Assembly: GCA_900079695.1 (NCBI GenBank)
Contig: LT599022.1
Location: 648,287-712,286, forward strand
Origin: an uncultured Alphaproteobacteria bacterium
Lineage (GTDB): Bacteria > Pseudomonadota > Alphaproteobacteria > Rhodospirillales > Rhodospirillaceae
Direction: 5' to 3'
DNA length: 64,000 bases
The notes under the pieces were generated by a model that ran no database searches, was not told the origin of the DNA, and worked only from the letters and a program-made list of their open reading frames with translations. The position numbers and the translations under genes are program-made. This document shows positions 1 through 6,922 of the stretch, in pieces. Positions within the stretch are counted from its first letter, which is position 1; the number at the start of each line of letters is the position of its first letter.

Positions 1-416
1 AAGAGTGCGCCGCCACCCAGCGGCCCCCCCGCCCCGGCGCCCGCGGCCGGACCCGCGGCCGGTTCGGCGGCGTTGAGATCGGGGTTGCCGACGTCGGCGA
101 GGATCTGTTCCTGCGGCACCACGCCGCCGTCGGCGAGCGCGACGGCCGGGGGCAGTTCGCTGGAGGCGAAGGTGAAGTAGTCCTCGAACACCACCTTGCC
201 GCCGTCGCCGGATTCGGCGACGAGGTTGTTGCCCTCCTTGACGAAGTTCACGTCGGCGGCATCGAGCTGGTATTCGGTTCCGGGCACCACCGCCACGGTG
301 GTCGATTCCCCGCGCGGCGGCACCGCCACCTGCACGGTTGCGTAATCGGCGGGCGGCGTCGCGGAAGCCTGGGCGAGGTTCGGAGCGGACGGGGTCGGGG
401 TGCCTTGGGATTCCAT
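1..416 (-). CDS. Large T1SS-secreted adhesin, N-terminal part only (LapA-like retention module)
   Basis: The reading frame opens at ATG 416 (SD GGAGG five bases upstream) and runs off the left window edge without a stop, so about 138 residues are visible. After a Pro/Ala/Thr-rich start, residues about 25-110 are rich in Val, Thr, Asp and Gly and look like the small beta domain at the N-terminus of Bap/LapA-type giant adhesins. The tandem PAAG-PAAG at residues 119-126 matches the di-alanine site cut by LapG proteases, which in LapA lies near residue 108. A Gly/Ala linker follows. The inference is a surface adhesin held in the outer membrane by this module until cleaved. Neighbouring TolC, ABC exporter, HlyD and LapG-type genes agree. 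The repeats and the RTX signal must lie outside the window. Other large secreted repeat proteins remain possible. Confidence 0.72.
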   Translation of the reverse strand, partial: MESQGTPTPSAPNLAQASATPPADYATVQVAVPPRGESTTVAVVPGTEYQLDAADVNFVKEGNNLVAESGDGGKVVFEDYFTFASSELPPAVALADGGVVPQEQILADVGNPDLNAAEPAAGPAAGAGAGGPLGGGAL

Positions 417-496
417 ATCAGCCTCCATGGCGCGGGGATGCGTTCGAACCGCAATGCGGGACTTTTCGAAGGTACGCCGGAGGCAAGAGCGAGACA

Positions 497-512
497 TGAC
501 CCGTTCGGGTCA
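497..512. promoter_or_regulatory. Perfect inverted repeat upstream of the adhesin gene
   Basis: TGACCCG-TT-CGGGTCA is a perfect 7+7 palindrome about 80 bp upstream of the adhesin start. It lies between the terminator of the preceding sensor gene and the adhesin ATG. It is a plausible operator, for instance for the LuxR-type protein encoded at 5951-6922, but no regulator is shown. I saw no second copy upstream of the tolC or ABC genes. Confidence 0.35.
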
Positions 513-523
513 CGAAATCACAG

Positions 524-565
524 AAAAAACCGATCGAACCGATGGACGACTCCTCGGTTCGATCG
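524..565 (-). terminator. Rho-independent terminator of the HD-GYP sensor gene
   Basis: Twelve-base arms at 531-542 and 554-565 are perfectly complementary around an 11-nt loop. Read on the minus strand the stem is followed by GTTTTTT. It lies 26 bp beyond the stop of the minus-strand sensor gene, so the adhesin gene downstream probably has its own promoter. Confidence 0.8.
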
Positions 566-590
566 AATCATTCGCGAAATTGGCGAATTG

Positions 591-2693
591 TCAGGCCGTG
601 GGTTCGCGGAAATGCGCCCATCGTTCGACCCCGCCCCGGTTTTCGAGGATATGGATCAGAGCCGATACCGGGCGCCGGTCGAACGCCTTGTCCTGGTGCT
701 CGCGAAGAGCGCGGCAGGCGTCGTCGAAGGCGAGCGCGCCGCGGTAGGCGCGCGGGCTGACCATCGCGACGAAGGCGTTGGCGACCGCGACGACGCGTGC
801 GGTGACGAGGATCCCCTCGCCCGCCAGCCCGAGCGGGCCGCTGCCGTCCCAGTGCTCGCCGATCTGGCGGATGGTTTCCGCTACCGGGCCGCCGAAGGGT
901 ACGTCGGCGACGATCGCGGCGCTCTCGGCGAACGCATGCGACAGGGTCTCCCGCTCTTCCGCCGAAAGCGGCCCCGACCGCACCAGGGTTTCGCGCGGCA
1001 CGATGATCTTGCCGACGTTCATCAACTGACCGGCCTGCCGCGCGGTGGCGATCTCGGTGTCCGAGAGGCCCATTTCGGCGGCGATTTCCGCGCTCACCGC
1101 CGCGGTGCGAGCGGATTGCCGCGCCGAATACGGGTCGCGACGGTCGACGAGCGCGACGAGCGCCGCGACGAGTTGCGCCAGCATCGCCTCCGAATGGCGT
1201 CGCGCGGCGTCGAGCTCGGTGACGTCGGAGATCACCGCGAGCGCGCTCGGCGGGCGATGCGGCGCGGCGGCCACCGCAACGTGCTGGATCGACCACATCA
1301 GCGGCCGACCGTCACGTTCGACGGCGACGATCTGGCTTTCCGGTTCTCCGGTCGCGAGCACGCGGCGGTTGGCTTCCTCGATCGGCTTCGCCGTTGCCGG
1401 ACCGATCACGTCGGCGAGCGGTTTGCCCTTGGTGGCGGTGACGGCGATCCCCCAGGTCTCGGCAAACGGCCGGTTGGCGAAGGTGATCCGCCCTTCGGCG
1501 TCGCTGCAGACGATCTGCGCGGGTTGGCTGTCGGTAATGGTGCGGACGAACTGCAGCAGCCCCTCGAACATTTCCGACGCGAGTTTGTGGCGGATCGCGA
1601 GGCGCGACACCCGGATCGAACTGCCGTGCCGCCAGAGCGCGATCGCGCCTGCCATCGCCGCCACGATCACCGCGAGGATGACCGCGTAGGTCACGGTGAG
1701 GCGGCGATCCGAAGCCGCGAGCGCGGCCTCGCGGTCGATCTTGCGCACCACCGTCCAGGGCGTCTGCGGGACCACCCGGCCGGTGGTCAGAACCTCGCGG
1801 CCGCGATAGTCGCGCAACGTCGCGAAGCCGCCGGGGTTGCGCACCGCGAACGCCGCGGCGAGGTCGGGCGTGTCGACGGCGAGGCGACGCTTGAGCACCG
1901 GAGTGCCGTCGGCGAGCGGCGAAAGGTAGTCGATCTGCCCGGCGCTTTCGCGCACCAGGAGGTTCTCCGCGGTGGGTTCGACGTCGCCCGGCTGGCGCAG
2001 GCGGTCGAAGAAGTCCACCCCCGCCACTTTGAGGCCGACCACGAAGCCGAGGGCGGGCGAAATGCCCGGATCGCCCTGAATCGCGTAGACCGGCACCGCG
2101 AACCCGAGCACCGGCTTGCCGGTCGCGCCGATGACGAGATCCATCAACCCCGGACGTCCGGCGGCGGCTTCGCGCGCGGCGGCGAACAGTTCGGGCGGCG
2201 GCACCGGCATTCCCGGGGTCGCGGCGATCGGCCGCATCTGCGCGTCGATCAGCGCGAGACCGGACTCGCCGCTCGGAGCGACGTTGGCGTCGATCGCGGT
2301 CTGGCCCTGCGCGAGGAAGCCTTCGCGCATCGCGGTGGCGTCGAGAAGATTGCGGAGATACTGGCCCTCGACCGCATCGGCGGACGGAGCGCCGAGTTCG
2401 AGGTTGGTCATGTAGAGCTGCACCGAGGCGTTCTGCGCGATGCCGTTCAGCACCGCGAACCGCGCCTCGACCCACCGGCCGACGTCGAGGGCCCGGCTGT
2501 CGGCAACCAGGCCGAGACGCACCTGCCAACCCACCAGTTCGCGCGCGCGCTCCCGCTGCACCGCGACGAACGCGGCGACGGCAAGCAGCAGCGCCACTCC
2601 GGCGACCGCGGCAAGAGAGAGCAGCGTCGCGCGCCGGGCACGGTTTTCGAGCGCCCGCTCGTCCTCGGACATGAAGTCCGGCGCCTCGTCCAT
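591..2693 (-). CDS. Membrane sensor: dCache-like periplasmic domain, PAS, degenerate HD-GYP (copy 1)
   Basis: The 700-residue protein has a TM segment at about 21-46, a long extracytoplasmic region to about 345 with a double-Cache-like PWTVV motif near its end, and a second TM at about 350-372. A PAS domain (about 390-500) and an HD-GYP fold (about 510-690) follow. The HD dyad is replaced: the family motif LHDIGK reads LMNVGK with Met558-Asn559. HHExxDGxGYP becomes IGEHWDGSGPL, the first His is Arg and the late metal Asp is Asn, so phosphodiesterase activity is very unlikely. Binding of cyclic di-GMP without hydrolysis is inference. The gene sits between the adhesin gene and a divergent LapG-type protease gene, the position expected for a LapD-like receptor. 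ATG 2693 is chosen over upstream starts because GAGAGG lies at good spacing and it gives a conventional signal-anchor. Confidence 0.85.
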   Translation of the reverse strand: MDEAPDFMSEDERALENRARRATLLSLAAVAGVALLLAVAAFVAVQRERARELVGWQVRLGLVADSRALDVGRWVEARFAVLNGIAQNASVQLYMTNLELGAPSADAVEGQYLRNLLDATAMREGFLAQGQTAIDANVAPSGESGLALIDAQMRPIAATPGMPVPPPELFAAAREAAAGRPGLMDLVIGATGKPVLGFAVPVYAIQGDPGISPALGFVVGLKVAGVDFFDRLRQPGDVEPTAENLLVRESAGQIDYLSPLADGTPVLKRRLAVDTPDLAAAFAVRNPGGFATLRDYRGREVLTTGRVVPQTPWTVVRKIDREAALAASDRRLTVTYAVILAVIVAAMAGAIALWRHGSSIRVSRLAIRHKLASEMFEGLLQFVRTITDSQPAQIVCSDAEGRITFANRPFAETWGIAVTATKGKPLADVIGPATAKPIEEANRRVLATGEPESQIVAVERDGRPLMWSIQHVAVAAAPHRPPSALAVISDVTELDAARRHSEAMLAQLVAALVALVDRRDPYSARQSARTAAVSAEIAAEMGLSDTEIATARQAGQLMNVGKIIVPRETLVRSGPLSAEERETLSHAFAESAAIVADVPFGGPVAETIRQIGEHWDGSGPLGLAGEGILVTARVVAVANAFVAMVSPRAYRGALAFDDACRALREHQDKAFDRRPVSALIHILENRGGVERWAHFREPTA

Positions 2694-2809
2694 GTTCGTC
2701 CTCTCGCCGGTCGCACCAGATTGGAAGTATTGCCGATCCGTTCCCGAATGCCAAGGTGGCAGGGGGTGGGCTTTGGGATATGATCGGGGTCCGTTGGGCG
2801 GAGCGAGGG

Positions 2810-3451
2810 ATGAGTTTGATGGTCGGAATGCGCCGTCTGGCAGCGATCGCGGCGGTGGTCCTGGCGTTCGCCGCCGCCGCATCGCCGTCACGGGCGGAGA
2901 TGTTCGGCAAGCAGGAGACCCCGTACACCGATCTCCGCCCGTTTCCGAAGTGGACCGGCGTGCTCGACCGCTATTTCCGGGAACTCGGCCAGCGCGAGGG
3001 CAACTGCGCGTCGCCCGATTTCAACCGTTGCCATTATAAAGAGTGGCAAGCGTTCATCGAGAAGATGCGCGCCGAACCGCGCGACCGTCAGCTCGAACAC
3101 GTCAACACCTTCTTCAACCGACGGCGCTACATCGTCGATCCGATCAACTGGGGCGTCGCCGACTATTGGGAGACCCCCGGCCAGTTCTTCGCGAAAAACG
3201 GCGACTGCGAGGATTACGCGATCGCAAAATACATGACGTTGCGCGATCTCGGCTGGGCAGTCGCGGATATGCGGGTGGTGGTGGTGCAGGACATGAACCT
3301 CAATCTCGTTCACGCGGTTCTCGCGGTCGCCGACGGCGGCCGCACGCAGATCCTCGACAACCAGCTTGCGGTGCTGGTGGAGCCCAGACGGATCAAGCAC
3401 TACCGCCCGATCTACGCGGTCAACGAGGAGGGATGGTGGCGATTCCACTGA
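2810..3451 (+). CDS. lapG: LapG-type periplasmic cysteine protease (BTLCP family), intact
   Basis: The 213-residue protein has a signal peptide (about 1-29, ending ASPSRA) and a transglutaminase-like cysteine protease domain. The triad is visible as Cys133 in GDCEDYA, His168 in LVHAVLAV and Asp183 in ILDNQ. Acidic residues next to the Cys match the calcium site known in LapG. LapG proteins cut the N-terminal di-alanine motif of LapA-type adhesins in the periplasm and release them from the surface. The likely substrate is the adhesin beginning at 416. The gene is divergent from the degenerate HD-GYP sensor gene and overlaps the following trypsin-like gene by 19 bp. ATG 2810 is favoured over 2756 because GGAGCGAGG precedes it and the signal peptide then starts normally. 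Confidence 0.9.
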   Translation: MSLMVGMRRLAAIAAVVLAFAAAASPSRAEMFGKQETPYTDLRPFPKWTGVLDRYFRELGQREGNCASPDFNRCHYKEWQAFIEKMRAEPRDRQLEHVNTFFNRRRYIVDPINWGVADYWETPGQFFAKNGDCEDYAIAKYMTLRDLGWAVADMRVVVVQDMNLNLVHAVLAVADGGRTQILDNQLAVLVEPRRIKHYRPIYAVNEEGWWRFH

Positions 3452-4326
3452 GCCTGCGGTTCCTCGCCGTTCTTCTCGCCCTTTTCGCGACGCCGGCGGC
3501 GGCGCTCGAGCGCGGGCCGCTCGAAAGCGACGCGCGCCCCTGGTCGGCGCTCGGGCGGGTGAACGCCGGCGGTCGCGCCTATTGCTCCGGCGTGCTGGTA
3601 GGGCGCGCTCTCGCCCTCACCGCGGCGCATTGCGTCTACGATTTCCGCAATCGTCGCTGGTGGGCGGCTGCCGACGTCAGCTTCGTCGCCGGATATCTGC
3701 GCGGCGCGTGGGTGGCGACAGCGAAGGCAACGCGCGTGATCCGCGACCCCGACGTCAAACTCGTCGACCGTCATCCGCTGTTGTCGGCGGTTCCGGCCGA
3801 CTGGGCGCTGATCGAACTGGCCGAGCCGATCGGCGATCGCGCGGGGTGGCTGCCGCTGCTGCGTGCCGCCCCCCCGGCGGTCGGCGATCTCGTCCTCCAG
3901 GCGGGCTACCGCCGCGATCGCCCCTACGCCCCGGAACTGTCGCCGCCGTGCCGTATGTTGGATGCGCCGCTCGGCCTGCTGTTCCACGACTGCGTGGTGC
4001 CCGAGGGCGGGTCCGGCTCGCCGTTGCTCGGCGTCGACGCGAGCGGCGGCCTGACGGTCCTCGGGGTTCACAGCGCCCAGGTGCATCGCAGCATTGCGGG
4101 CGGACCGGTCAAGATTTTCAGCGCGGTGGTGCCGGCGGCCACCTTCGCCGGCCGGGTGCCCCAGCGGCCGGCACCGCCCCTGCCCGCGGAGAGCCTGCGG
4201 CGTGCCCTGTCGTCTCTGGAGGGCGGGCAAGCTGAACTGAAAGACTTGGATCTCGAAAGCTTGATTCGATCGCTTTATCTCTTGCGGGAGATCGAACCTC
4301 CTAAAATCGCCCCAGAAACGAGATGA
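3433..4326 (+). CDS. Trypsin-like (S1) serine protease, exported
   Basis: The 297-residue protein has a clear signal peptide (cleavage near AAALE, residue about 25) and a chymotrypsin-fold protease domain. The triad is His66 in TAAHC, Asp123 in ADWALIEL and Ser194 in GGSGSP. Two Cys pairs look placed for disulfides. A C-terminal tail of about 50 residues is rich in Leu and Glu. The start overlaps the end of the LapG-type gene by 19 bp with GAGGAGGG just before ATG, implying translational coupling. It could process the adhesin, the LapG protein or other envelope proteins; the substrate is unknown. Canonical Lap loci do not carry this gene as far as I know. Confidence 0.85.
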   Translation: MVAIPLSLRFLAVLLALFATPAAALERGPLESDARPWSALGRVNAGGRAYCSGVLVGRALALTAAHCVYDFRNRRWWAAADVSFVAGYLRGAWVATAKATRVIRDPDVKLVDRHPLLSAVPADWALIELAEPIGDRAGWLPLLRAAPPAVGDLVLQAGYRRDRPYAPELSPPCRMLDAPLGLLFHDCVVPEGGSGSPLLGVDASGGLTVLGVHSAQVHRSIAGGPVKIFSAVVPAATFAGRVPQRPAPPLPAESLRRALSSLEGGQAELKDLDLESLIRSLYLLREIEPPKIAPETR

Positions 4327-4470
4327 CTCCGACAAATACTGTTGGCAGTTTTATCAGCAAATGAGATAACAAGAGGCCATCAGACGCGCAGAGACACGCG
4401 CCAAGGTTTCATAGCCCGTCGATTCCGCGCACACAGCGGACGCGGTCCGTCGCCAAGGGGGGATGTTCCC

Positions 4471-5886
4471 ATGATTTCCAAGTACCGTCGTCCGGCCACT
4501 TTCGCCGCGCTTCTGCTCGGTCTGACCGCGTTGACCGGCATGCCTGCCGATCCTGCGCGGGCGGAAAGCCTGCCGGAAGCGGTGAAAACCGCTCTCACGA
4601 CCTTCCCCTCGATCGACGAAGCGAAGGCCAACCGGCGGGCTCAGGATTACGAACTGAAGCAACAGCGCGGCCTCTACCTGCCGAGCCTCGACATCGCCGC
4701 CGGAGCCGGTCCGGAGTGGAGCTACAACCAGTCCGCGCCCGACGGAAAGACCATGCCGCGCTATGACAGCTCGGCGACGCTGTCGCTGATGCTGTTCGAC
4801 GGATTCGGCCGCGAGAACGCCATCGATCGCTCCGCCGCACGCGTCGACGCTGCCGCGAGCCGCGTGCTCGAACGTTCCGAAGCGGTGGCGGCGAACGCCA
4901 TCGAAGCCTACCTCAACGTGCTGCGCAACATCGAGCTGGTGAAGCTGGCCGAAGACAACCTCGCCTCCCACCGCACTCTGCAGGGCCGGGTCGGCACCCG
5001 GGTGCGCGGCGGCCAGAGCGGCGCGGGCGACCTGCAGCAGGCGAATTCCCGCGTTTCCGCCGCCGAGGATACGCTGGTTCAGGCGCGGCGCGACCTCAAG
5101 GACTCGCACACCACCTACATCCAGATCCTCAACGAAATGCCCGAAGACCTGGCGCGCTACCCGCTGCCGAAGGAAGCCCTGCCGGAGTCCGTCGATCAGG
5201 CGGTGCAGATCGCTCTCCACTCCAGCCCGACCCTGGATGCCGCGGGCGCCGATCTCGACGAAGCGGCCGCCGTCCACCGTCAGGCCCGCTCGGGCTTCTG
5301 GCCGCGCTTCGACGCGGTGGTCGGCGGCACCGCCAACCGCAACGTGGACGGCGTGCGCGGCGAAGACAACGACGCCTCGGCAATGCTGCGGATGCGCTAC
5401 AACCTGTTCCGCGGCAACATCGACCAGAATCTGCGCATGGAAACCGCCGAGCGGGTCTCGCAGGCGCGCGCCGCGGTGCTCCGCCTCGAGCGTGCGGTCG
5501 CCAAGGAAGTCCGCGACTCCTGGAATGCCATGGAAGCCGCCCAGATGCGCTCCGACGTGCTGAACCAGCAGGTGGTCGCCAACTCGCAGGTGGTCGTCTC
5601 CTACCGCCAGGAGTTCGACATCAATCAGCGCACCCTGCTCGATCTCCTCGATTCCGAGAACGAACTGTTCACCGCGCGCACCCGGGCGATCACCGCCGAC
5701 TATGCCTACGACTACTCGGTCTACCGCACCCTCGCGGCGATGGGGCAGCTCAACCGCACCCTCGGCGTCGAGGTGCCGGAGGAAGCCTTCGGCAAGGCGC
5801 GGCAGAACGCGGGCGTCGATCCGGAACGCACGGCGCCCTTCATCACCCGCCAGCCGGGTTACGAGATGACCAACGCCAACCGTTGA
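4471..5886 (+). CDS. TolC-family outer membrane channel of the type I secretion system
   Basis: The 471-residue protein has a signal peptide ending near ARAES (residue about 34) and the two repeated alpha-helical/beta regions of outer membrane efflux proteins. Family-typical features are the LxxAVxxAL-like start, an LxxGxxT/S-like helix around GTRVRGGQSGAGD, and NEL near the end of the second half. It should form the trimeric tunnel joining the ABC/HlyD inner membrane complex to the outside (LapE role). Start 4471 is chosen because AAGGGGGG lies at proper spacing; an upstream ATG at 4342 has no signal peptide. It is followed by a strong hairpin terminator. Confidence 0.93.
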   Translation: MISKYRRPATFAALLLGLTALTGMPADPARAESLPEAVKTALTTFPSIDEAKANRRAQDYELKQQRGLYLPSLDIAAGAGPEWSYNQSAPDGKTMPRYDSSATLSLMLFDGFGRENAIDRSAARVDAAASRVLERSEAVAANAIEAYLNVLRNIELVKLAEDNLASHRTLQGRVGTRVRGGQSGAGDLQQANSRVSAAEDTLVQARRDLKDSHTTYIQILNEMPEDLARYPLPKEALPESVDQAVQIALHSSPTLDAAGADLDEAAAVHRQARSGFWPRFDAVVGGTANRNVDGVRGEDNDASAMLRMRYNLFRGNIDQNLRMETAERVSQARAAVLRLERAVAKEVRDSWNAMEAAQMRSDVLNQQVVANSQVVVSYRQEFDINQRTLLDLLDSENELFTARTRAITADYAYDYSVYRTLAAMGQLNRTLGVEVPEEAFGKARQNAGVDPERTAPFITRQPGYEMTNANR

Positions 5887-5894
5887 TACGGTTC

Positions 5895-5926
5895 GCCCGG
5901 CCGCCGCACGCGGCCGGGCTCCTTTT
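5895..5926 (+). terminator. Rho-independent terminator after tolC
   Basis: A perfect 10-bp GC stem (5895-5904 with 5910-5919) around a 5-nt loop is followed by TCCTTTT, 9 bp beyond the tolC stop. Confidence 0.8.
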
Positions 5927-5950
5927 CGATCCTGCGTTCCGGGAGACGTG

Positions 5951-6922
5951 ATGATCGAGGCGTCCCCGACCGTTGCGATGATTTCGCCGCCCGGCACGGA
6001 GTTCCTCCCGCTCGCCGAGCACTTGCGGTCGCACAGTTTCACCGTATTCGATGCCCCCGCCGCGCCGCCTGCCGCCGCCGACGTGGTGCTTGCCTGTTTC
6101 GCCCCCCTCGACACCGGCGCCTATGGGCGTCTCTCGCCCTGGCTGGCCGATTCCCCGGTGGTGGTGGCGCTGAAGTCCCAACCTTCCGAGGCCCTCGAGC
6201 TCGATCTCCTGCGCCGCGGCGTTCAGGAAGTGGTGGCAGTCGGCGAGTCGATGTCGTGCGAGCCGGTGTGCATCGCGCTCAAGCGTTCGCTGCAGCGCCA
6301 CCGCTTCCAGCAATCCCGAGGGATCCGCCCCGAAGTCGAAGTGCAGGCGCAGGGGGTCGTCGATATGTTCCCGATGGCGGTGATCATCGCCGACGCGAGC
6401 GGCGCGGTGCGCCTCAGCAACGCCCGCGGGCGGGAATTGCTGGCGGCGCGCCAGGCTCTGTTCGTCGACCCCCTCGGCCGCGTCCGCCTTGCCGACCGGG
6501 TTCAGGACGCACGCCTCCACCAGACGATTCGCGCAGTGCAGGACGGGCGCGACGTCGATTGTGCGCTTGCGGCGCCGCGCCCCGAGGACGGCGTACCATT
6601 GTCGGTGCTGGTGGTTCCGGTGGGGAGCGGTGCGGGCGGAGCGGCTCGCGGCGTGATGCTGTTCGTTTCCGATCCCGACGCGCCGACGGCGATTCACCCG
6701 GAAACCCTGGAGGGGCTCTACGGTTTTACCACCGCCGAGGCGCGGCTGGTGATCGCCCTGGTTTCGGGGCAAACCCTGGAGGCGGTGGCGGCCGCCACCG
6801 GCACCAGTCCCAATACCCTGAAAAATCATCTCAAGGCGGTGTTCCGCAAGACCGGTGCGACGCGGCAGGCGGAACTGATGAAGCTGGTGTTGAGCGGCCC
6901 CGCGATCTTTCGCCGCGGCTGA
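5951..6922 (+). CDS. LuxR-family regulator with receiver-like and PAS-like domains
   Basis: The 323-residue protein has a receiver-like N-terminal third (about 1-115) in which I cannot find the full set of phosphoacceptor residues. A PAS-like segment (about 135-240) contains MAVIIADASGAVRLSNARG. The C-terminal LuxR helix-turn-helix (about 255-320) contains FTTAEARLVIALVSG and TSPNTLKNHLKAVFRKTG. This resembles PAS-LuxR regulators that sense a small molecule or redox state. It lies inside the secretion locus, convergent with and directly abutting the stop of the second HD-GYP sensor, so local control of the adhesin or exporter genes is likely but not shown. ATG 5951 (GGGAG five bases upstream) is preferred over GTG 5948. 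Confidence 0.82.
   Translation: MIEASPTVAMISPPGTEFLPLAEHLRSHSFTVFDAPAAPPAAADVVLACFAPLDTGAYGRLSPWLADSPVVVALKSQPSEALELDLLRRGVQEVVAVGESMSCEPVCIALKRSLQRHRFQQSRGIRPEVEVQAQGVVDMFPMAVIIADASGAVRLSNARGRELLAARQALFVDPLGRVRLADRVQDARLHQTIRAVQDGRDVDCALAAPRPEDGVPLSVLVVPVGSGAGGAARGVMLFVSDPDAPTAIHPETLEGLYGFTTAEARLVIALVSGQTLEAVAAATGTSPNTLKNHLKAVFRKTGATRQAELMKLVLSGPAIFRRG

Noticed and set aside
405-2783. Long plus-strand open frame of about 790 codons
   Set aside because: Shadow of the minus-strand HD-GYP sensor gene; Arg/Gly/Asp-rich composition without domain features.
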